A DNA stretch of 64,000 bases from Rostrohypoxylon terebratum (GCA_022497145.1 MU385855.1:1054001-1118000); one strand, 5' to 3'; numbered from the stretch's first letter, positions 1-13,655 are shown. The notes: generated by a model not told the origin, from the letters alone. Numbers and translations are program-made.

Positions 1-1120
1 CGCAGTCGTCAGCCAAGAACGCCAATGGTTTTGATATGGATGATCAAGTATATACGTCACCTCCAGCTTGAACCCGGGAATTGTTGAGGCCTGCAGGATA
101 TTATAATAGGTCTACGACGTAGTAGGCAGCTACAATACATTCTGCATTTTCAGCCTCAGCCGTCAACCTCCGGATCCATGGATGTCTCGAGACTTCCAAG
201 GTTCTACCTAATATGCCTAGGTGCCTAGGTAAGCACCTACTATTAATATGTAGGACCTATTACCTATTACCTAGGACCCTAGGCATGCTACATACCTAAC
301 GTGTACATTTGTAATCCGGAAAGTCTGGCATCTCTGCCTAGTACCTACCTAGTGGGCGATCTCGTGTTGTAGAAATCAGTAGTAATTGGCACGGATGATT
401 TATAATGATGGGTTGCCAAAAGAAGATACCGCCGACGGAGGTTCGTCAGGTGATCGACATGCCATCACGTAGTTGGTGGTGATATTACAGCGGTATTCAT
501 ATCTTAGATCTCATGTTTCCGCGATGAATGTGTCAATTCACATTAGTATATTTGATAATTATTTAATAATAAACACCACACATTTTATCTAATAAAATTG
601 TATGAGTAGAGATGAGATATTAATACCAGGTGTTTGCGATGTATCGGCCCACCTGCCCACGTGGATTCCAAGTATTAAACAGCAACATTAAAAGATTTGC
701 CCGAGATTAATTACAGCCGACACGCAAAACTGAGTATATACATACATATAAGACAAGATTGGACTTGCAAACTGCAAGTTTCATAGGTATCCTATCAAAC
801 CAATTTCATTATCCAGCAAGCATGACATAGTAAGTCGATAATTTTGAAGTCTTGTTCGAAAGTTGTAGCTCGCAAAAAACGTGGGGTTGTACTACTATGT
901 AGTACGTATTACAGCTGCTCCAACTTAGCCAATCACGTTCATGGATGGGTCTCCAAGATTGGAGCTAGAGCTAACATGGATGAACTTCGGATATTAGTTC
1001 TGCCGGATAGCTTTCTTGGTGGGATGGCACATTGAAATTTCACTTTTGAAGCCGTAGAGGACTAAATGCGCGAGGTCGCCATTGAGCTCGGAATTTGGTG
1101 TTGGCACGCGCATGTACATC
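1..1120. other. Intergenic, 5' flank of the uL5m gene
   Basis: No coding region can be supported. Bases 205-352 hold a cluster of CCTAGG / TACCTA / TAGG motifs. Bases 540-600 are AT-rich. The promoter of the uL5m gene must lie in the last few hundred bases, but no clear TATA element was identified. Confidence 0.6.
205..352. repeat. CCTAGG/TACCTA motif cluster
   Basis: The stretch contains repeated copies of CCTAGGT, ACCTA and TAGG in both orientations, including two CCTAGGT copies a few bases apart. The same motif family recurs in most of the larger intergenic intervals of this window and was not seen in the coding exons. Confidence 0.7.
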
Positions 1121-2373
1121 ATGGCGGCAATTAGGGAGATGCCTCGGGCTAGTCGCCAGCTTCTCGTCAATAGATCGCTCTGGAGGCCATGCACAACAAA
1201 TTTTCAAAGATGCGCATCAACTGATGCCGCTGCGCCTGCAGCCGTGATGTCTGAGATTGAGCAAGATTCCGGTCTGGTGGCGCCTATTGTTTCGAGGGAC
1301 GGAATCAAACTCACGGATCCACGAAAGAGAGCAAGCCGTAGAAATTTCGAGCTTCCTCATGAAAGGTAGGCCTAAGACTTGTAAATTCCATGCCATAAAA
1401 CATCGAAAGAAGCCAAGATTAATCAATATCCGGCATATAGATACCGATACCACGCCCCGAAGTACTATCGAGGACCATTACACCCGGTCCAACCGCCGCC
1501 AGCCTCAGATCCGATCGCTCGAAACTTTTCCCCTGGCCCCTTCAACCTTCCCCGACTAAAACAGACCTTCCATTCCACAATCAACTCCGATATCATAACT
1601 TTAATGTATCAGCACGTACCCCCCGGGACTCCTGAAGCTCCCGAAAGGATACGATTGCGGGAGTGGGACGACTCGTCGCCGTACATGAAGAACCGACCCA
1701 GGCGTGGGCCGCGAGGTAAGAGCGTTCTTCCGCCTATAGAGAAGAACATCACCTGGCAAAACATTCCCGAGGTCAAGGCCATACATATGGCCATGTACAT
1801 GCCACAAGCGAGGAAGAACCCGGATCATATTATCGTCGGGCAATCAGTATTGCAAAGTATTACAGGCATCCGCCCCACGGTCACCAAAACAAAACACAGC
1901 GTTTCTCAGTGGAGTATCGTCAAGGGCGACAACACGGGTGTCAAAGTTAGCGTATATGGGAACCAGGCCTATGAACTCTTGGACAAGATGATTCACCTGG
2001 TGTTCCCGAAGATTAAGGACTGGAAGGGCGTAAAAGGTTCGTTGCTGAGAAAAAGAAAATAATAGGAAAAATTACAGACAAGATATTAACAGAAATCCAG
2101 GCACCTCCGGCGATCACACTGGTAACATTTCATGGGGCTTCGAACCTCAAGATGTGCAAAACTTCCCAGAAGTTGAGGCCAATTTTGCAGTAAGTCACCG
2201 CGACAACCAGACAGCGAGATTGACCTATTCACTGACATACGCATTAGTTATATCCGTCCAAGATGGTTTCTGGCTGCCGTGTCACTCTTGAGACAACGGC
2301 GAAGTCAAATAGACACGCCAGGATACTCTGTATGTGTTTAGGCATCCCGTTCGATGGCAAGCTAGTAGAGTAG
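1121..2373 (+). CDS. mrpl7: Mitochondrial large-subunit ribosomal protein uL5m (MRPL7), 351 aa
   Basis: Component of the mitochondrial ribosome large subunit, of the L5 family that in bacteria sits at the central protuberance and binds 5S rRNA. I rebuilt four exons, 1121-1365, 1441-2036, 2101-2189 and 2248-2373, which join in frame to 351 codons. The L5 core is clear: TGIRPTVTKTKHS around residues 221-233, then YGNQAYELLDKMIHLVFPKI, the GFEPQD stretch, and a C-terminal half with YPSKMVSGC and GIPFDGKL. The long fungal N-terminal extension is present, and its first residues, rich in Arg and Ser and almost free of acidic residues, suit mitochondrial import. The second intron uses the unusual donor GTTCGT; retaining it would stop translation at once after LLRKRK. 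The gene converges with fes1, 314 bp away. The start was chosen as the ATG opening the presequence; two further in-frame ATGs lie upstream, at 1082 and 1112. Confidence 0.93.
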
Positions 2374-2687
2374 GAAGTGCCAATGCTCCTACTTTCATCA
2401 TGTACATATATCCTCGCCATATAAGGAAGATTCCATGCACTATAGTACAGTTGTATAATATGAATATGAAGCATCACGAGCCATAACGAGTAGACGATAG
2501 AGTTGCCATTTCATCATGTAGCAATCATGACTTTCACCTAATATATCGTAACTGCCTAAACCTCTTTTTAGTAACCGGATGTACCCACCAACGCCGATAA
2601 TGCCATGATAGTATCCTTCTACCCCCTATCCTTATCCTCGGTGTACCCCCTTATTCCGCCGCGCCCCTCCTAATCGCAAAGGGGTAT
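2374..2687. other. Convergent 3' intergenic region
   Basis: These 314 bases between the stop codons of the uL5m gene and fes1 must hold both 3' UTRs and polyadenylation signals. Nothing else is visible. Confidence 0.6.
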
Positions 2688-3416
2688 CTATGCGTTAACG
2701 AACTTATTTTTCAAACCGTTCATCAACTCATTGACCGCATCCATATCCGTCGCATCCATACCTTCCTGGACCTCCTCCCCTCTCTTCCGTAGCTCTTTCG
2801 CAGCGACGTCGAGCGCGGGCTGATAATTCCGTACGGCGGAGCTGAGCGCATACACGGCCTTGCGCCGCACATCCTTCGTCTCCCCCTCATTCCCATTCGC
2901 CGCCTCCGCCGCCTCCGCAGTCGTCTCAGCCCCATCGCCGGCGCGCTTCTCCATAGGCACCCGTTCACCAAGCGCCATACCGACCAGCTTCTCCACGCCT
3001 CCGAGCGCAACGAGCCGCTCCTGGCTCGGCGCATTATTCTGCACCGCGGTGCCCACGCACCACGCCGCCATCAGCCGCAGCTGGTCCTCCTCGTGTCCCA
3101 ACAGCTCCAGCAGCGGCGTCCACAGCCCCAGCTTCGAGAGCAGGTTCGCGTTGTCCAGGGACTCGACGAGCTGCTCTAGGTTATCGAAAGCCGTGAGCTT
3201 GGACTCGAGGGTGATCTCCGGGTCCGTCGATGTGATGGCCGCCATAGAGGCCTGCATGAGCTCCGCGTCGGAGGGGGCGCCCATGATCGCAGCGAGCGCT
3301 TCCGCGTTGAGGGACGTTTTGGGGGCCGAGGATGGGGGGGCCGAGGGGTCGGCGGGCGCTGAGTTCTCGATGCTCCATTTTAGGAGCTCGTTTAGGTTCT
3401 TGTCCATTCCGGCCAT
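2688..3416 (-). CDS. fes1: Hsp70 nucleotide exchange factor Fes1 (HspBP1 family), 242 aa
   Basis: Cytosolic armadillo-repeat exchange factor that releases ADP from Hsp70 (Ssa type) and promotes handover of misfolded clients. The protein is a single uninterrupted exon. The N-terminus carries the Fes1 signature LNELLKWSIENS (residues 8-19), followed by a Pro/Ala/Ser-rich stretch. Armadillo-type helices follow, including LEQLVESLDNANLLSKLG, the strongly conserved MAAWCVGTAVQNN and RRKAVYALSSAVRNYQPAL. A roughly 20-residue Ala/Glu-rich loop near residues 160-180 breaks the repeats. Two starts are possible: the first Met at 3416, or Met4 at 3407, which would give the family's usual MDKNLN beginning. 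The coding sequence is clearly more GC-rich than its flanks. Confidence 0.93.
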   Translation of the reverse strand: MAGMDKNLNELLKWSIENSAPADPSAPPSSAPKTSLNAEALAAIMGAPSDAELMQASMAAITSTDPEITLESKLTAFDNLEQLVESLDNANLLSKLGLWTPLLELLGHEEDQLRLMAAWCVGTAVQNNAPSQERLVALGGVEKLVGMALGERVPMEKRAGDGAETTAEAAEAANGNEGETKDVRRKAVYALSSAVRNYQPALDVAAKELRKRGEEVQEGMDATDMDAVNELMNGLKNKFVNA

Positions 3417-4668
3417 TTTGGTGGTAGATTGACCCTGATCAGGGTTGTTTGGCGGTTTGTTTTAGAATGATTACTCTTTATTATTTTCCTGTCGTTGAGT
3501 TTTGCTATATGCAAGGAAGTCGTTGAAACTCGGTAGATTACGTCGTTGGACAGGGTAGGAAGTGATCGATCGCTTTTTTTCCCTTGTCAATTGGGAAAGA
3601 GTTTTATGATATGAACGTAATTTTCGGTTGCTGTTTCAATATTGCGGTCGCGTAACGTCTTCGAGTAAGTTTTAGAATTGCGATAATTGTCACTTTCGGT
3701 TTGTATATGAAGTTGTTAAAAAGTTTTGGTTGAGTGCCTACATCGTAGTAGGCTGAAGTATTTGCCTACATTGAACACAAGCTTCCAAGGTTCTTTCTAG
3801 ATCTCCAAGATTCGCGAAGCTTCACAAGGATAGGGTCGATAAGCCGGAAAAGCGGGTCACGCTAGAAAATGATCGCCAATCAGAATCGAGACAAGATTTG
3901 GACAGTAAATTTTATTCAACCTAATGCTCTATCTTCGTTAGCGCCTAAGATACTAACCTACTGCATTCCAAGGTTGTTACTACTAGTATCCATTGTCATG
4001 ATATGTAGTACAGCATAGTAACTTCTTCCAAATAACTGTAAATACGTAAAAATCATCGAGCCTCAAGACGCTGTTCTAGTACTAATAATTCAGATATTCT
4101 TCAGTAGCTCAGCCACAGGGGTTAGTCGAGTTGCCCCGCTGCAGATGCCCCTCACCCCGCCTTATGTTTCTTGACCGCCCAGACCCTCAGGGGCTTGGGA
4201 TAATAATACACTATGTAAAATTTGTTGAAGTCGCCATGCTACGATACTATCAAACCAGATGATACCATATTCATAATTGGTTAGCTACCTATCATTAAAT
4301 TTAACACCTCTTTAAAATCTCTCCTATTGTTTTCCCTATCTACATAGTCTCAGACTCATGGCCACCTGATGGTTTACCTAGTTGAAGGCAGCTTGTTGAA
4401 GGTTATATATAGCATCTATGTTACGTCAGTCTCGTATAGTTCCCTATCGAAGTGACTGTTGTAGATGCCTGATTGAAAGTCGTGTCAGTGGTAATACAGC
4501 GCAAGTTACTTGCCCCTGCATTACGCAACCCACTGGCCCCCGTGAGATTGACATGTTTGACCCGGATAGGCGATGCCTGCTTGGCGCCGACCAATAGTGA
4601 TTTCTGCGTATGGGGAATAGGATGTTTCTTACTCTACGTAATAGTTTGCCCTTACTGTATACCTAGGT

Positions 4669-4707
4669 GAGAGAGAGAGAGAGAGAGAGAGAGTGTGTGT
4701 GTGTGTG
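4669..4707. repeat. Compound microsatellite (GA)12(GT)7
   Basis: Twelve GA units (4669-4692) run directly into about seven GT units (4693-4707). An ACCTAGGT motif sits immediately upstream. Confidence 0.95.
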
Positions 4708-5526
4708 CTAAGCCACAAGCATACATCATGGACTGCTTATGTGTGTGTAAGAGATCTTCTAGGCTGATACGTCGGTCCTCGGGGTCTTTATTAGGACGAC
4801 TGAGTCGTGGGTAATCTGTCGGAAGAACCCCTGACAGCTTCAAGTACGGTGAGGTGGGTTAAGTTGGTTGCCCAGGTAAGTCTTGGCGAAAAGTCGACCT
4901 CAATATCGAGATAAGACTCTATGCTACTATCCGTGGTGTATGCAAAGTTCAAACTAGTACTAGGTAGAGGCTTCGTTATTTCGGTGCCTGCATCAGTTGG
5001 TACTTGGTAGTACCTAGTGTTGGAGGTATGGAATGGATGGAATGTATGGAATGGCTTTGCCGAACAACAGGTAGTGTAGATTCTCAAAGCCGATGGACGA
5101 GATTTCTGAATTTGATTGCCTAGTCCAGCACTGATCAAAGGATTCACAAGCTCATCTCGACAAATTTCCCATTTCTGCTTTGTGACGGCGGTGAGTGGTA
5201 GGTGTGTTGTTAATGTCTGGTTTTAATAAGTACAGCTGGGTACAGTTGAGTTAGCTGGTTTAGGTACCTAATATTTGTGCGCGCAGAGGCCATTCCTGCC
5301 ATTTCTGCCACTTCTTGCCCCTTTCCCCCTTGTAAAAACAGAAGGTACAGTGGTACTTATCAGCCTGTGCAGCGCTCTGATAGGCGTACGTCTTTTGTAC
5401 TTGGCCATTGCCCCGCCTCTTTTTTTGTTCGGCCCACAAGTTCTTCCCATCGAACTGTGGGATCGGTGCATCAAACCAGCTTCGTTCCTCCCTTTTCTCC
5501 CACACTCTCGTCCCAGAAGCAATTAA

Positions 5527-5735
5527 CTGTCCGACTCTTCTACCTTAAAATCAACTTCCACCTAACCTAACAAATAACTCCTTTTCTTCGTTGTCTTTTG
5601 TCCACAACAGGCTTCGACAAAACACCACCACCTTTGCTCTCACGATCTGGGAATCGCGTGGGCTCAAAGTAACGACCTCATTCACTTCTTTTTTTTATTA
5701 ATCTTTCCCCTACCTTACCTACGTAATCCATCACA
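5527..5735 (+). promoter_or_regulatory. Pyrimidine-rich act1 leader
   Basis: The 200 bases before the actin start are dominated by CT tracts such as CTCCTTTTCTTCG and TTCACTTCTTTTTTTT. This is typical of strongly expressed genes of filamentous fungi, where transcription starts cluster in or just after CT tracts. The start codon context ATCACAATGG is close to the fungal consensus. The exact start site cannot be read from sequence. Confidence 0.5.
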
Positions 5736-7296
<1,561 letters not shown>

Positions 7297-7846
7297 GGTA
7301 TTTAAGGTCCAGAATTACTCCGTTTAAGGCTACTCTAGTGTCTAATTGCAAACCAGCTCAAAAACCACGCGTCCGATAACATCTCACGAGCCCGTGGTGT
7401 TCCCGATCGGAGCATGAGCTTTGCGCAGCTCCTACCGTTGCGAATGTATCCCGGTCGAGACTCGTATTTACAAAAGGTTCTGATGGTGGTCCGGGGATTA
7501 GGGCTGTATTACCCCAAGAGAAAAGAGAATATGAGGTGCTTTACTTTTTAGGAGGCCGTCAAGCACGGGATGGATTAGACAATTCCAGCCGAGGTTGATC
7601 ATATACTACTTCTGTTTTTCCGTTCTCGAGCAATAAGCCTGGTGTGAACAATGTGAACCACAACCCTTCGAGGAGCCTACCACATATTGATCCGGGACAA
7701 TTCAATTTTCCGGAGTTTAGATTTGTCATTGTGTGTTCAAATAGTGTAGAATTGATTGTAATTTGCAATTGCCAAGACTTGTCTCAGGTATGATTGTGCC
7801 ATGTAATTTTTCGACGCTACTACTAGTATTCAAGTTGATATATGAT
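7297..7846. other. act1 3' UTR and convergent intergenic region
   Basis: These 550 bases separate the stop codons of two converging genes and should hold both 3' UTRs. No gene is seen. A 13-base resemblance to the 5' end of U4 snRNA near 7416 was checked and rejected. Confidence 0.6.
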
Positions 7847-8567
7847 CTATATTTGCTTTTGAGGGTCCGGTTGTTTTTGAGCTGACCCTTCTTCTTCAAA
7901 CTTGTTATCTTTAGCATCTTGGATATCCCCTTCATCCTCAAGCTCGTCCTCTTTAACGTCTTCAAGATCATCTTCCTGCCCTTCCTCCAAGATCCTTCCT
8001 TCGGCCAGAGCTTTCTCCTCTAGCTTCCGGTACTTTCTTCGTGCCTTCTTAGCAGCGCTAGCCTTCTTCTTGCGCTTGATCGCGCCGACGATTTCGGATC
8101 GGCTCTGGTCTCCGTTCAGGAGGTCGTCGATCTTCTGGGCCAGGAGTTGCCGCGCAAGCTTCCGGTTCTGGCTTCGCGAACGCGTGGCTTGGCATTTAAT
8201 TACGACGCCGGTGGGGATGTGCTTCAGTTGAACTGCGCTGTTGGTTTTGTTCTAGCTTGTTAATTATTTGTTTGGGGGAATCTTGGTAGCGGGAAAGGTA
8301 GGGTGAGGTGGTGAAATGGGTGGAGTGTTGGCATACGATCTTCTGTCCTCCCGGTCCGGAGCCCTTCAGAAATGATTCCTCGATCTCTGTTTCGGGGGGC
8401 GGCTTCGGACGCGGCATAAGCTGCTTCAGGAGGGGTGCGGAAGTGCAAATTAATTGCCGTGACGTAAAGGAAGGGGCGGGCAATATCCGTTGGTAGGTAA
8501 GGGCGTTTGCGAAGAGTCCACGGAGTGGTCGCAGCAATGGGACTACCATTGTTCGTATCGCCGCCAT
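7847..8567 (-). CDS. Mitochondrial RF-1-domain ribosome-rescue factor (MTRFR/Rso55-like), 211 aa
   Basis: Predicted codon-independent peptidyl-tRNA hydrolase acting on stalled mitochondrial ribosomes. There are two exons: 8337-8567 and 7847-8251. The N-terminus is a basic, acid-free presequence (about residues 1-50). The RF-1 domain follows: EIEESFLKGSGPGGQKINKT near residues 62-81, with the catalytic GGQ motif at 74-76, then LKHIPTGVVIKCQATRSRSQNR and KLARQLLAQKIDDLLNG. A Lys/Arg-rich helix, typical of the ribosome-binding tail of this family, comes next, followed by a very acidic C-terminal tail. The absence of the codon-recognition domains of full release factors and the GxGPGGQxxNKT context point to the MTRFR (C12orf65) / yeast Rso55 branch and not to mtRF1. 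The intron falls directly after GGQKI. Confidence 0.88.
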
Positions 8568-9471
8568 CCCACACTCCTAGATTCAGGAAGCAAGTTATTC
8601 TATCGGGTTATGCCATTTGTCCCAAATAGCGAGCCTAGAACATCCCGTACTATCCGTCAACCACTCAAGGTTACGATAAAGGGGATAACTTCGTGGATCA
8701 AAGGTCTAGGACTATAGCTCCATATACTTGGTACAGCGCTTCGATATCCGACAAAATGCTTAGTACTGGCAGCTGTCAACGCGACGTCACTGGGCACTTC
8801 CGTTTTTTTTTTTCCTCGCTAATTTGCAATTATGTAATTAGTAGTGGGACAGTTAGCTCAAGCCTCAGACAAGGTTCACAGAGGCGCAAGCAATAAAAGG
8901 GCAGACCCCTGACCCACCTGCCCACCCATTCGATCCAATTGATTTAACATTGCCTTCCATAGGACCACTCAGAAAAAACAACAACAGGGGTGCCGACCCC
9001 AAACCAATCAAGCAACATTACAGCATAGATTGACTCCAATTGCGCGTCTTTAGTAGAGGTAACCAATTCGAATCCATTCAATTTACGAGCAAAACAGAAC
9101 AACCTCGAATCTCGAACGGAACCGATCCCGACTCTTCTAGATCCAGCAACCAGAAACTGCTCACGTGAAGTTTTAACGCCTCGTTCGTTGTTTCCTCAAT
9201 AGCAGCAGACTTAATTACCCCTTGTCGTCAACTTTAATAATAATACCCTTTCCCCAAAGTTTCCCCCTTTTCCAAGAAAAAAAAACAAAGTTCGTTACGT
9301 ACAAACACATCGTTCCTTTCCGCTCTCTTCCCCCTTATCGGTCACGCGAACAGAAACGAGTCACAGACAACGAGAAATCTGGGTCGAAATTGATTAGTCA
9401 CGAATAAATCTTAGGAAGGACGTATTTGAAGAGAGGAAGATATAAAAAGAAAAAAAAAGCAAAAAGACAGG
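8568..9471. other. Divergent intergenic region between the RF-1 factor and ssSPT genes
   Basis: This interval must contain both promoters. An AACCAATCAA (CCAAT) element lies near 9003. The last 250 bases before 9472 are rich in A and CT tracts, as expected for a fungal leader. No other gene is seen. Confidence 0.5.
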
Positions 9472-9984
9472 ATGGAGTACTTGACGAAGCAGCCCGAGAA
9501 CCTCAACGTAATCCAGCGATTCGGACGCTGGCTTCGGTTGAAGCAGTACCAGATTGAGGTTACCTTCGGTGTCTACATGTTTACGCCAACCGAGAAATTT
9601 ATATTCTGTGAGTAGTCCCTCTATCGATACCGCTTCATTTAAAGTCTCTGCCGTTGCAAGCACGAGGCATAGGGGTGTCGAAATGGCAACCTTCCGCCAC
9701 GATGTAGCATCATGTCGTGCTCGATCACATGTCCTAATATATTCACAGGGTCCGTCGTATTTCTCCTCTACAGTCTATTGATGATCGCTACCGTCCTCTA
9801 CCTGCCGCAACACGTCCTCTTCATCCTCAACCGCGCCTGGTTCTACGTCAACGGCGGCGAGAGCGGCTTCGCATCCAACTTCATCGCCGCCAAGAAGGAC
9901 GCTCTATCACTAGCGACATCGTCCACGACCACCACGATGGCGGCGGCTACCGAGATTGCAGAGTCCATAATCCGGGAACTGTAA
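9472..9984 (+). CDS. Serine palmitoyltransferase small subunit-like protein, 123 aa
   Basis: Predicted small activating subunit of serine palmitoyltransferase, the first enzyme of sphingolipid synthesis, in the ER membrane. It corresponds to animal ssSPTa/b and functionally to yeast Tsc3. There are two exons, 9472-9607 and 9749-9984, joined in the middle of a Trp codon. The family core is visible: LRLKQYQIEVTFGVYMFTPTEK (residues 21-42, here in two parts: LRLKQYQIEV and TFGVYMFTPTEK), a hydrophobic segment FWSVVFLLYSLLMIATVLYL (residues 45-64), then PQHVLFIL. This is the same Y-Q / ME-P-E / PQH layout as in human ssSPTa. Unlike the roughly 70-residue animal protein it has a 45-residue Ser/Thr/Ala-rich tail. 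It diverges from the RF-1 gene and converges on elp2. Confidence 0.82.
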
Positions 9985-10258
9985 CGCGTGCAAATCCTTA
10001 CGAATCTTAAAAGAGACGGCCTTTCTTAGAGATCACGCGGATGATACACGATCCATGTAATAATGTTAATTAATAGCTGTCGTTGCAAAAAGGGGGCGGC
10101 GACTGGAGGCGTTAATATGTTTGAGAGAGATATGACCTGGCGTTCGGATCGATAGAATTGGCATCAACAAATATTTACGAACGTCCACGCAAGAGGAAGA
10201 GCACGCTTTGGGCAGATGAGGGTGGTGTCTAGGCAGTTGTGTAAATGGTCTGAGGATT

Positions 10259-12866
10259 TCATGGATTTGTCTCCGAAAAGGAGTATATTCTAAGCGAGCC
10301 GTCCTCTCCAGCTATTGCCAACTCGTTTGCTGTTGATTGCGGCCTCCACGAAAGTTGCAAAACGGCCTTTGCGAGACATAGTCTAGGAAAATTCTTCGTC
10401 AGCAAGCAGTTATCTATCAGGTAGGCGTGGAGGGGACTTACTCTGGTCTTAAATTTAATGTTGCAGATACGTTTGGTGAGATCGCATCAATTGAGTATAT
10501 TGAAATTTTCCCACTCTCGGTGCCCACCGCGAGGAGAAAGCTGCTACTCTCGGCATCACGATGTAGGAAGTCTATAGCTGTGACTGGATGTGTTTCCGGT
10601 ATCGTAGTGATAGAAGTAATACTAAATTCTCTCGATTCGGCTGGTGATTGCCGCCATATCTTGACTTGCTTGTCTCGACCAGCCGTCGCAAATACCAATG
10701 AATTCTGCGAAGGCGCCCATGCGGCGTCTAGGATCATTCGAGTATGTCCCTTGGGGTTAGATTGTAATAGCTTGTAACTTAGCTTGTTATCGCTTTCCCT
10801 TTCGAAAACAGCCCACTGCCGATCTCGTCCAACGCTTAACAAGTACCTGTCGTCAGGAGAAAATCTTAATCGAGTCGTAGTCAGTGAATGCGCTGTAAGC
10901 GGCGGCTTCACCTCAGTCCATTTCTCCGTCTCGAATAGGCGGATGACGGCGTGGTTAACCGAGCTTGCCTTGCACGCGCTCGCAACAAGCGTCCCGTCGT
11001 GGCTCACCGCCAGACAAGAAATCTCGTAGCCGTGGCCATACAATTTCTCGATCTCAGGCCAGAGCGTATGCCGCGATAGGCTGTCTTCCAACGGGGGATG
11101 GTCGATGTCGAGCGCAGACCGGCGCACAGTCGTCCCAGGGTCCATGGCGTTCCTATCCATATTAACCGCAGATGCCTGCACCTCAATATCGTCATCGACG
11201 GCTTCGATCGCCTTGTTTGAAAGCCCGAGGACGGGCATATTAGCCGCATCGGGCATAGCCTCCACATCCTCATCGCGGGAGCCGACGACGTCGCATAGTC
11301 GGCCGAGGAGCCGGGCCACTGCCTTCGGCTCCTCGAAGACACGCATCAGCTTCTCGTCCGCGCCAGAGACGAAACGTGAGTTGCCTAAGGAGTCAATACA
11401 GTTGAGATCATAGCCGTGGATTTGCGGGCGAGCCATCTCATGCCATGTTCCAGCCCCATTACCCTTGCTCCAGCTCGCGTGCAAACGCGTGGTCTGGTCC
11501 GCGCTGGTGGATAGCAGGAAGTCGCCGTTCTTGGACCATGCAATACCCGTCACAGAGCGCGTGTGCCCGCTGATGCCGATACGTGGTAACCACTGGTCCT
11601 GCGGCGTGCTGTAGTCCCACACTCGCCAGCTACCCGTTCGGCCGAGACACACTACGGAGGTTCCACTCGGAGACCAGAGACCCGTCCAGAACCCACCCGT
11701 GCTGCCCGTCGCGGTGGTGGCTCCTTTCTCCCGGCTAATCTCTCCGAGCCGCACCGTCGTGACCCATATCCCCGACGAAGGATCTGCTTCCCATATCGCG
11801 AGCGTGTTGTCCGCGGACGTGGAGAGCAGTCGAGGTTTACCGGTAGATGGGTCAGAATGCCATTTCGCGCTGTAGATCCAGTCGTCGTGCCCCAGCAATA
11901 GCGCCTCAAATGTTATAGAATAGTCTTTTTCTGCAGCCTTCAATCGATGAGCTTTGTTCGAAGGAGACCTTCCAGGTAAATATGCGCCCAAGGATGGATC
12001 GGCCCCGTTTGCTGTTGCGGCCGGCAATTCCTTTCCTTGGTGAAATCGCCACAGACGAACGTATTTGTCTTGGCTCGCAGAGGCCAATATTAAGTCGCTC
12101 TCGGGACTATTTCCCTCCCATGTAAAATCCAACGACCTGATCCATCCCTCGTGACCTGATAAGGTCGCCTGGAGCTGGAACTCGGGGTTGGAACTGGAGC
12201 TTGCGATGAAGACTTGAACGATATCCCTCGTCCCAGCCACAGCTAAAACTAATCCCTCACCATCCTGGCTGACTGTACTCAAGGCTATCGAGAGCGGGAA
12301 GAACTTCGGCGCAGTTTTGATAGTCTGCAGTAAGCGAACTTCATTACTTTCTAAGATCCACACTTTTATTGAGGCATCTGCTGCACCTGTGGCAAATATC
12401 TTGGATGTGGGACATGACGATATTCTCCCATGAGGAACTGCTATGCAGTTTACGGGTGCTGTGTGAGCTTGCACAGTTTGTATGCACGAAGCGCCACCAG
12501 CGTCATTGCTGTCCGCTGAGAGCGCCCAAACCTTCAGGCACTGGTCGTCAGCTCCGGTGAGCAAATGCGTCGTAGATTCTCCTTCAATTTTAGGGAGGAA
12601 TTTAACAGCCTTGACGACATCTTTGTGTCCCGAAAGAAGACTTGTCACACCTTTTGGTGTTGTGTTCTGAACAGATGAGTATTCGTGATTAGCATAACTG
12701 CATTTTGGCCTCATCAACTCTAAGTCGCACCTACATGTGGTCGCCATAAAGCGACAAGTGAGTCAGCACCGAAGGCTACTATCCCCTCCTCGCCCCAGTC
12801 GGCTACGGCAGTATGCCTATTTGCGCCGGCAGAGAGGTACTCTACGCCGACCTGGTAATTATCCAT
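10259..12866 (-). CDS. elp2: Elongator complex subunit Elp2 (WD40), 826 aa
   Basis: Scaffold subunit of Elongator, which makes the cm5/mcm5 side chain on wobble uridine 34 of tRNAs. Three exons were rebuilt: 12735-12866, 10442-12666 and 10259-10382 (827 codons). The first exon gives MDNYQVGVEYLSAGANRHTA, matching the start of Elp2 proteins. The last gives LAKAVLQLSWRPQ and ELAIAGEDGSLRIYS, the conserved Elp2 C-terminus. The long middle exon encodes many WD40 blades, for example LSGHKDVVKAVKFLP, ILASASQDKYVRLW, SGHTRSVTGIAW and FATAGRDKQVKIWR, in two sets as expected for the double propeller. If the last intron is not removed, translation ends after LNLRPE and the final blade is lost. An inverted CCAAT element (GTGATTGGTC, near 12947) lies about 80 bp upstream of the start. 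Confidence 0.95.
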
Positions 12867-13655
12867 GTCCGGGACGGTTGGTTGTTTTTCATGGGTTTGA
12901 ATAATTTGGGTGTGTCACTTAGTACTTTTGTAAAAAGAAGACTTGTGATTGGTCGGACTTTCGAAACTTAGTTGAGAAGTCTTTGTCAGCTGCCAATCAT
13001 CTTCTTGTCAGGTGTAACCAGTAGACTATAAATTCTATAAATACATGGTACCACGGTCTACCAGAGTAGGTACTGTGTTACATGTCCTAGTAGTATTAAT
13101 TTCAGGTACTTATTATTAATCTCATTACCCCAAAAGGATTTTAGGGAACGATGTCCGTATCTCATCATTTTAAAATTTTCTTCAATCCATTGGGTTCGGA
13201 GTATAACGAAATTACCAGGTACTTCTCATACGAATTGTTGTTGGTCTTAAAAGTCTTAACCCCTGACCTTCAGGCGTCATGGACAGTAAGCTAATACTCA
13301 ATACGTATAAGGTACAAATCCCGAGTCTTTTGTAAAGGGGCGTATGACTCCTCAGGATGTCGAAAAGCCCTCAATTTTCTAAGTCCGAGCTATAGTCAGT
13401 ACATAGGTAAGTGCTCCGGTGAAAAATACGTAAGTTTCCAGAAGCAAGTCTAAGACAACTAACCAAGAGCCATATGAAAGTCCGGTCAGCAAGCCACTCG
13501 CCAGCCAATCCGGACCAATCGATGTATAAGATCGAAACCCATTCCCATTTCCATGACATCCATTTTAAAAAAAGAACTGACTTTCACAAGCAAGTAAACA
13601 AACCCAAATACGACATTCCGGGACGGAACAAACAAGCAAACTGGAAACCCCTGCC

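Larger units (their letters stand above)
3417..5735. other. Intergenic between fes1 and act1
   Basis: This is a divergent intergenic interval of 2.3 kb. It holds the fes1 leader on one side and the act1 promoter on the other. A reading frame on the minus strand at 4791-5147 (118 codons) matches no family I know and looks spurious. A GA/GT microsatellite lies at 4669-4707. No RNA gene was recognised. Confidence 0.55.

Noticed and set aside
4791..5147. 118-codon minus-strand frame upstream of act1
   Set aside because: No domain or conserved pattern, and it overlaps TGGAATG-type repeats.
7416..7465. Resemblance to U4 snRNA 5' end in the act1 3' UTR
   Set aside because: AGCTTTGCGCAG followed by CTACCGTTGCGAATG recalls the U4 5' region, but the K-turn bases, the 5' stem-loop and a downstream Sm site are not there. 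It lies inside the actin 3' UTR, so it is most likely chance.
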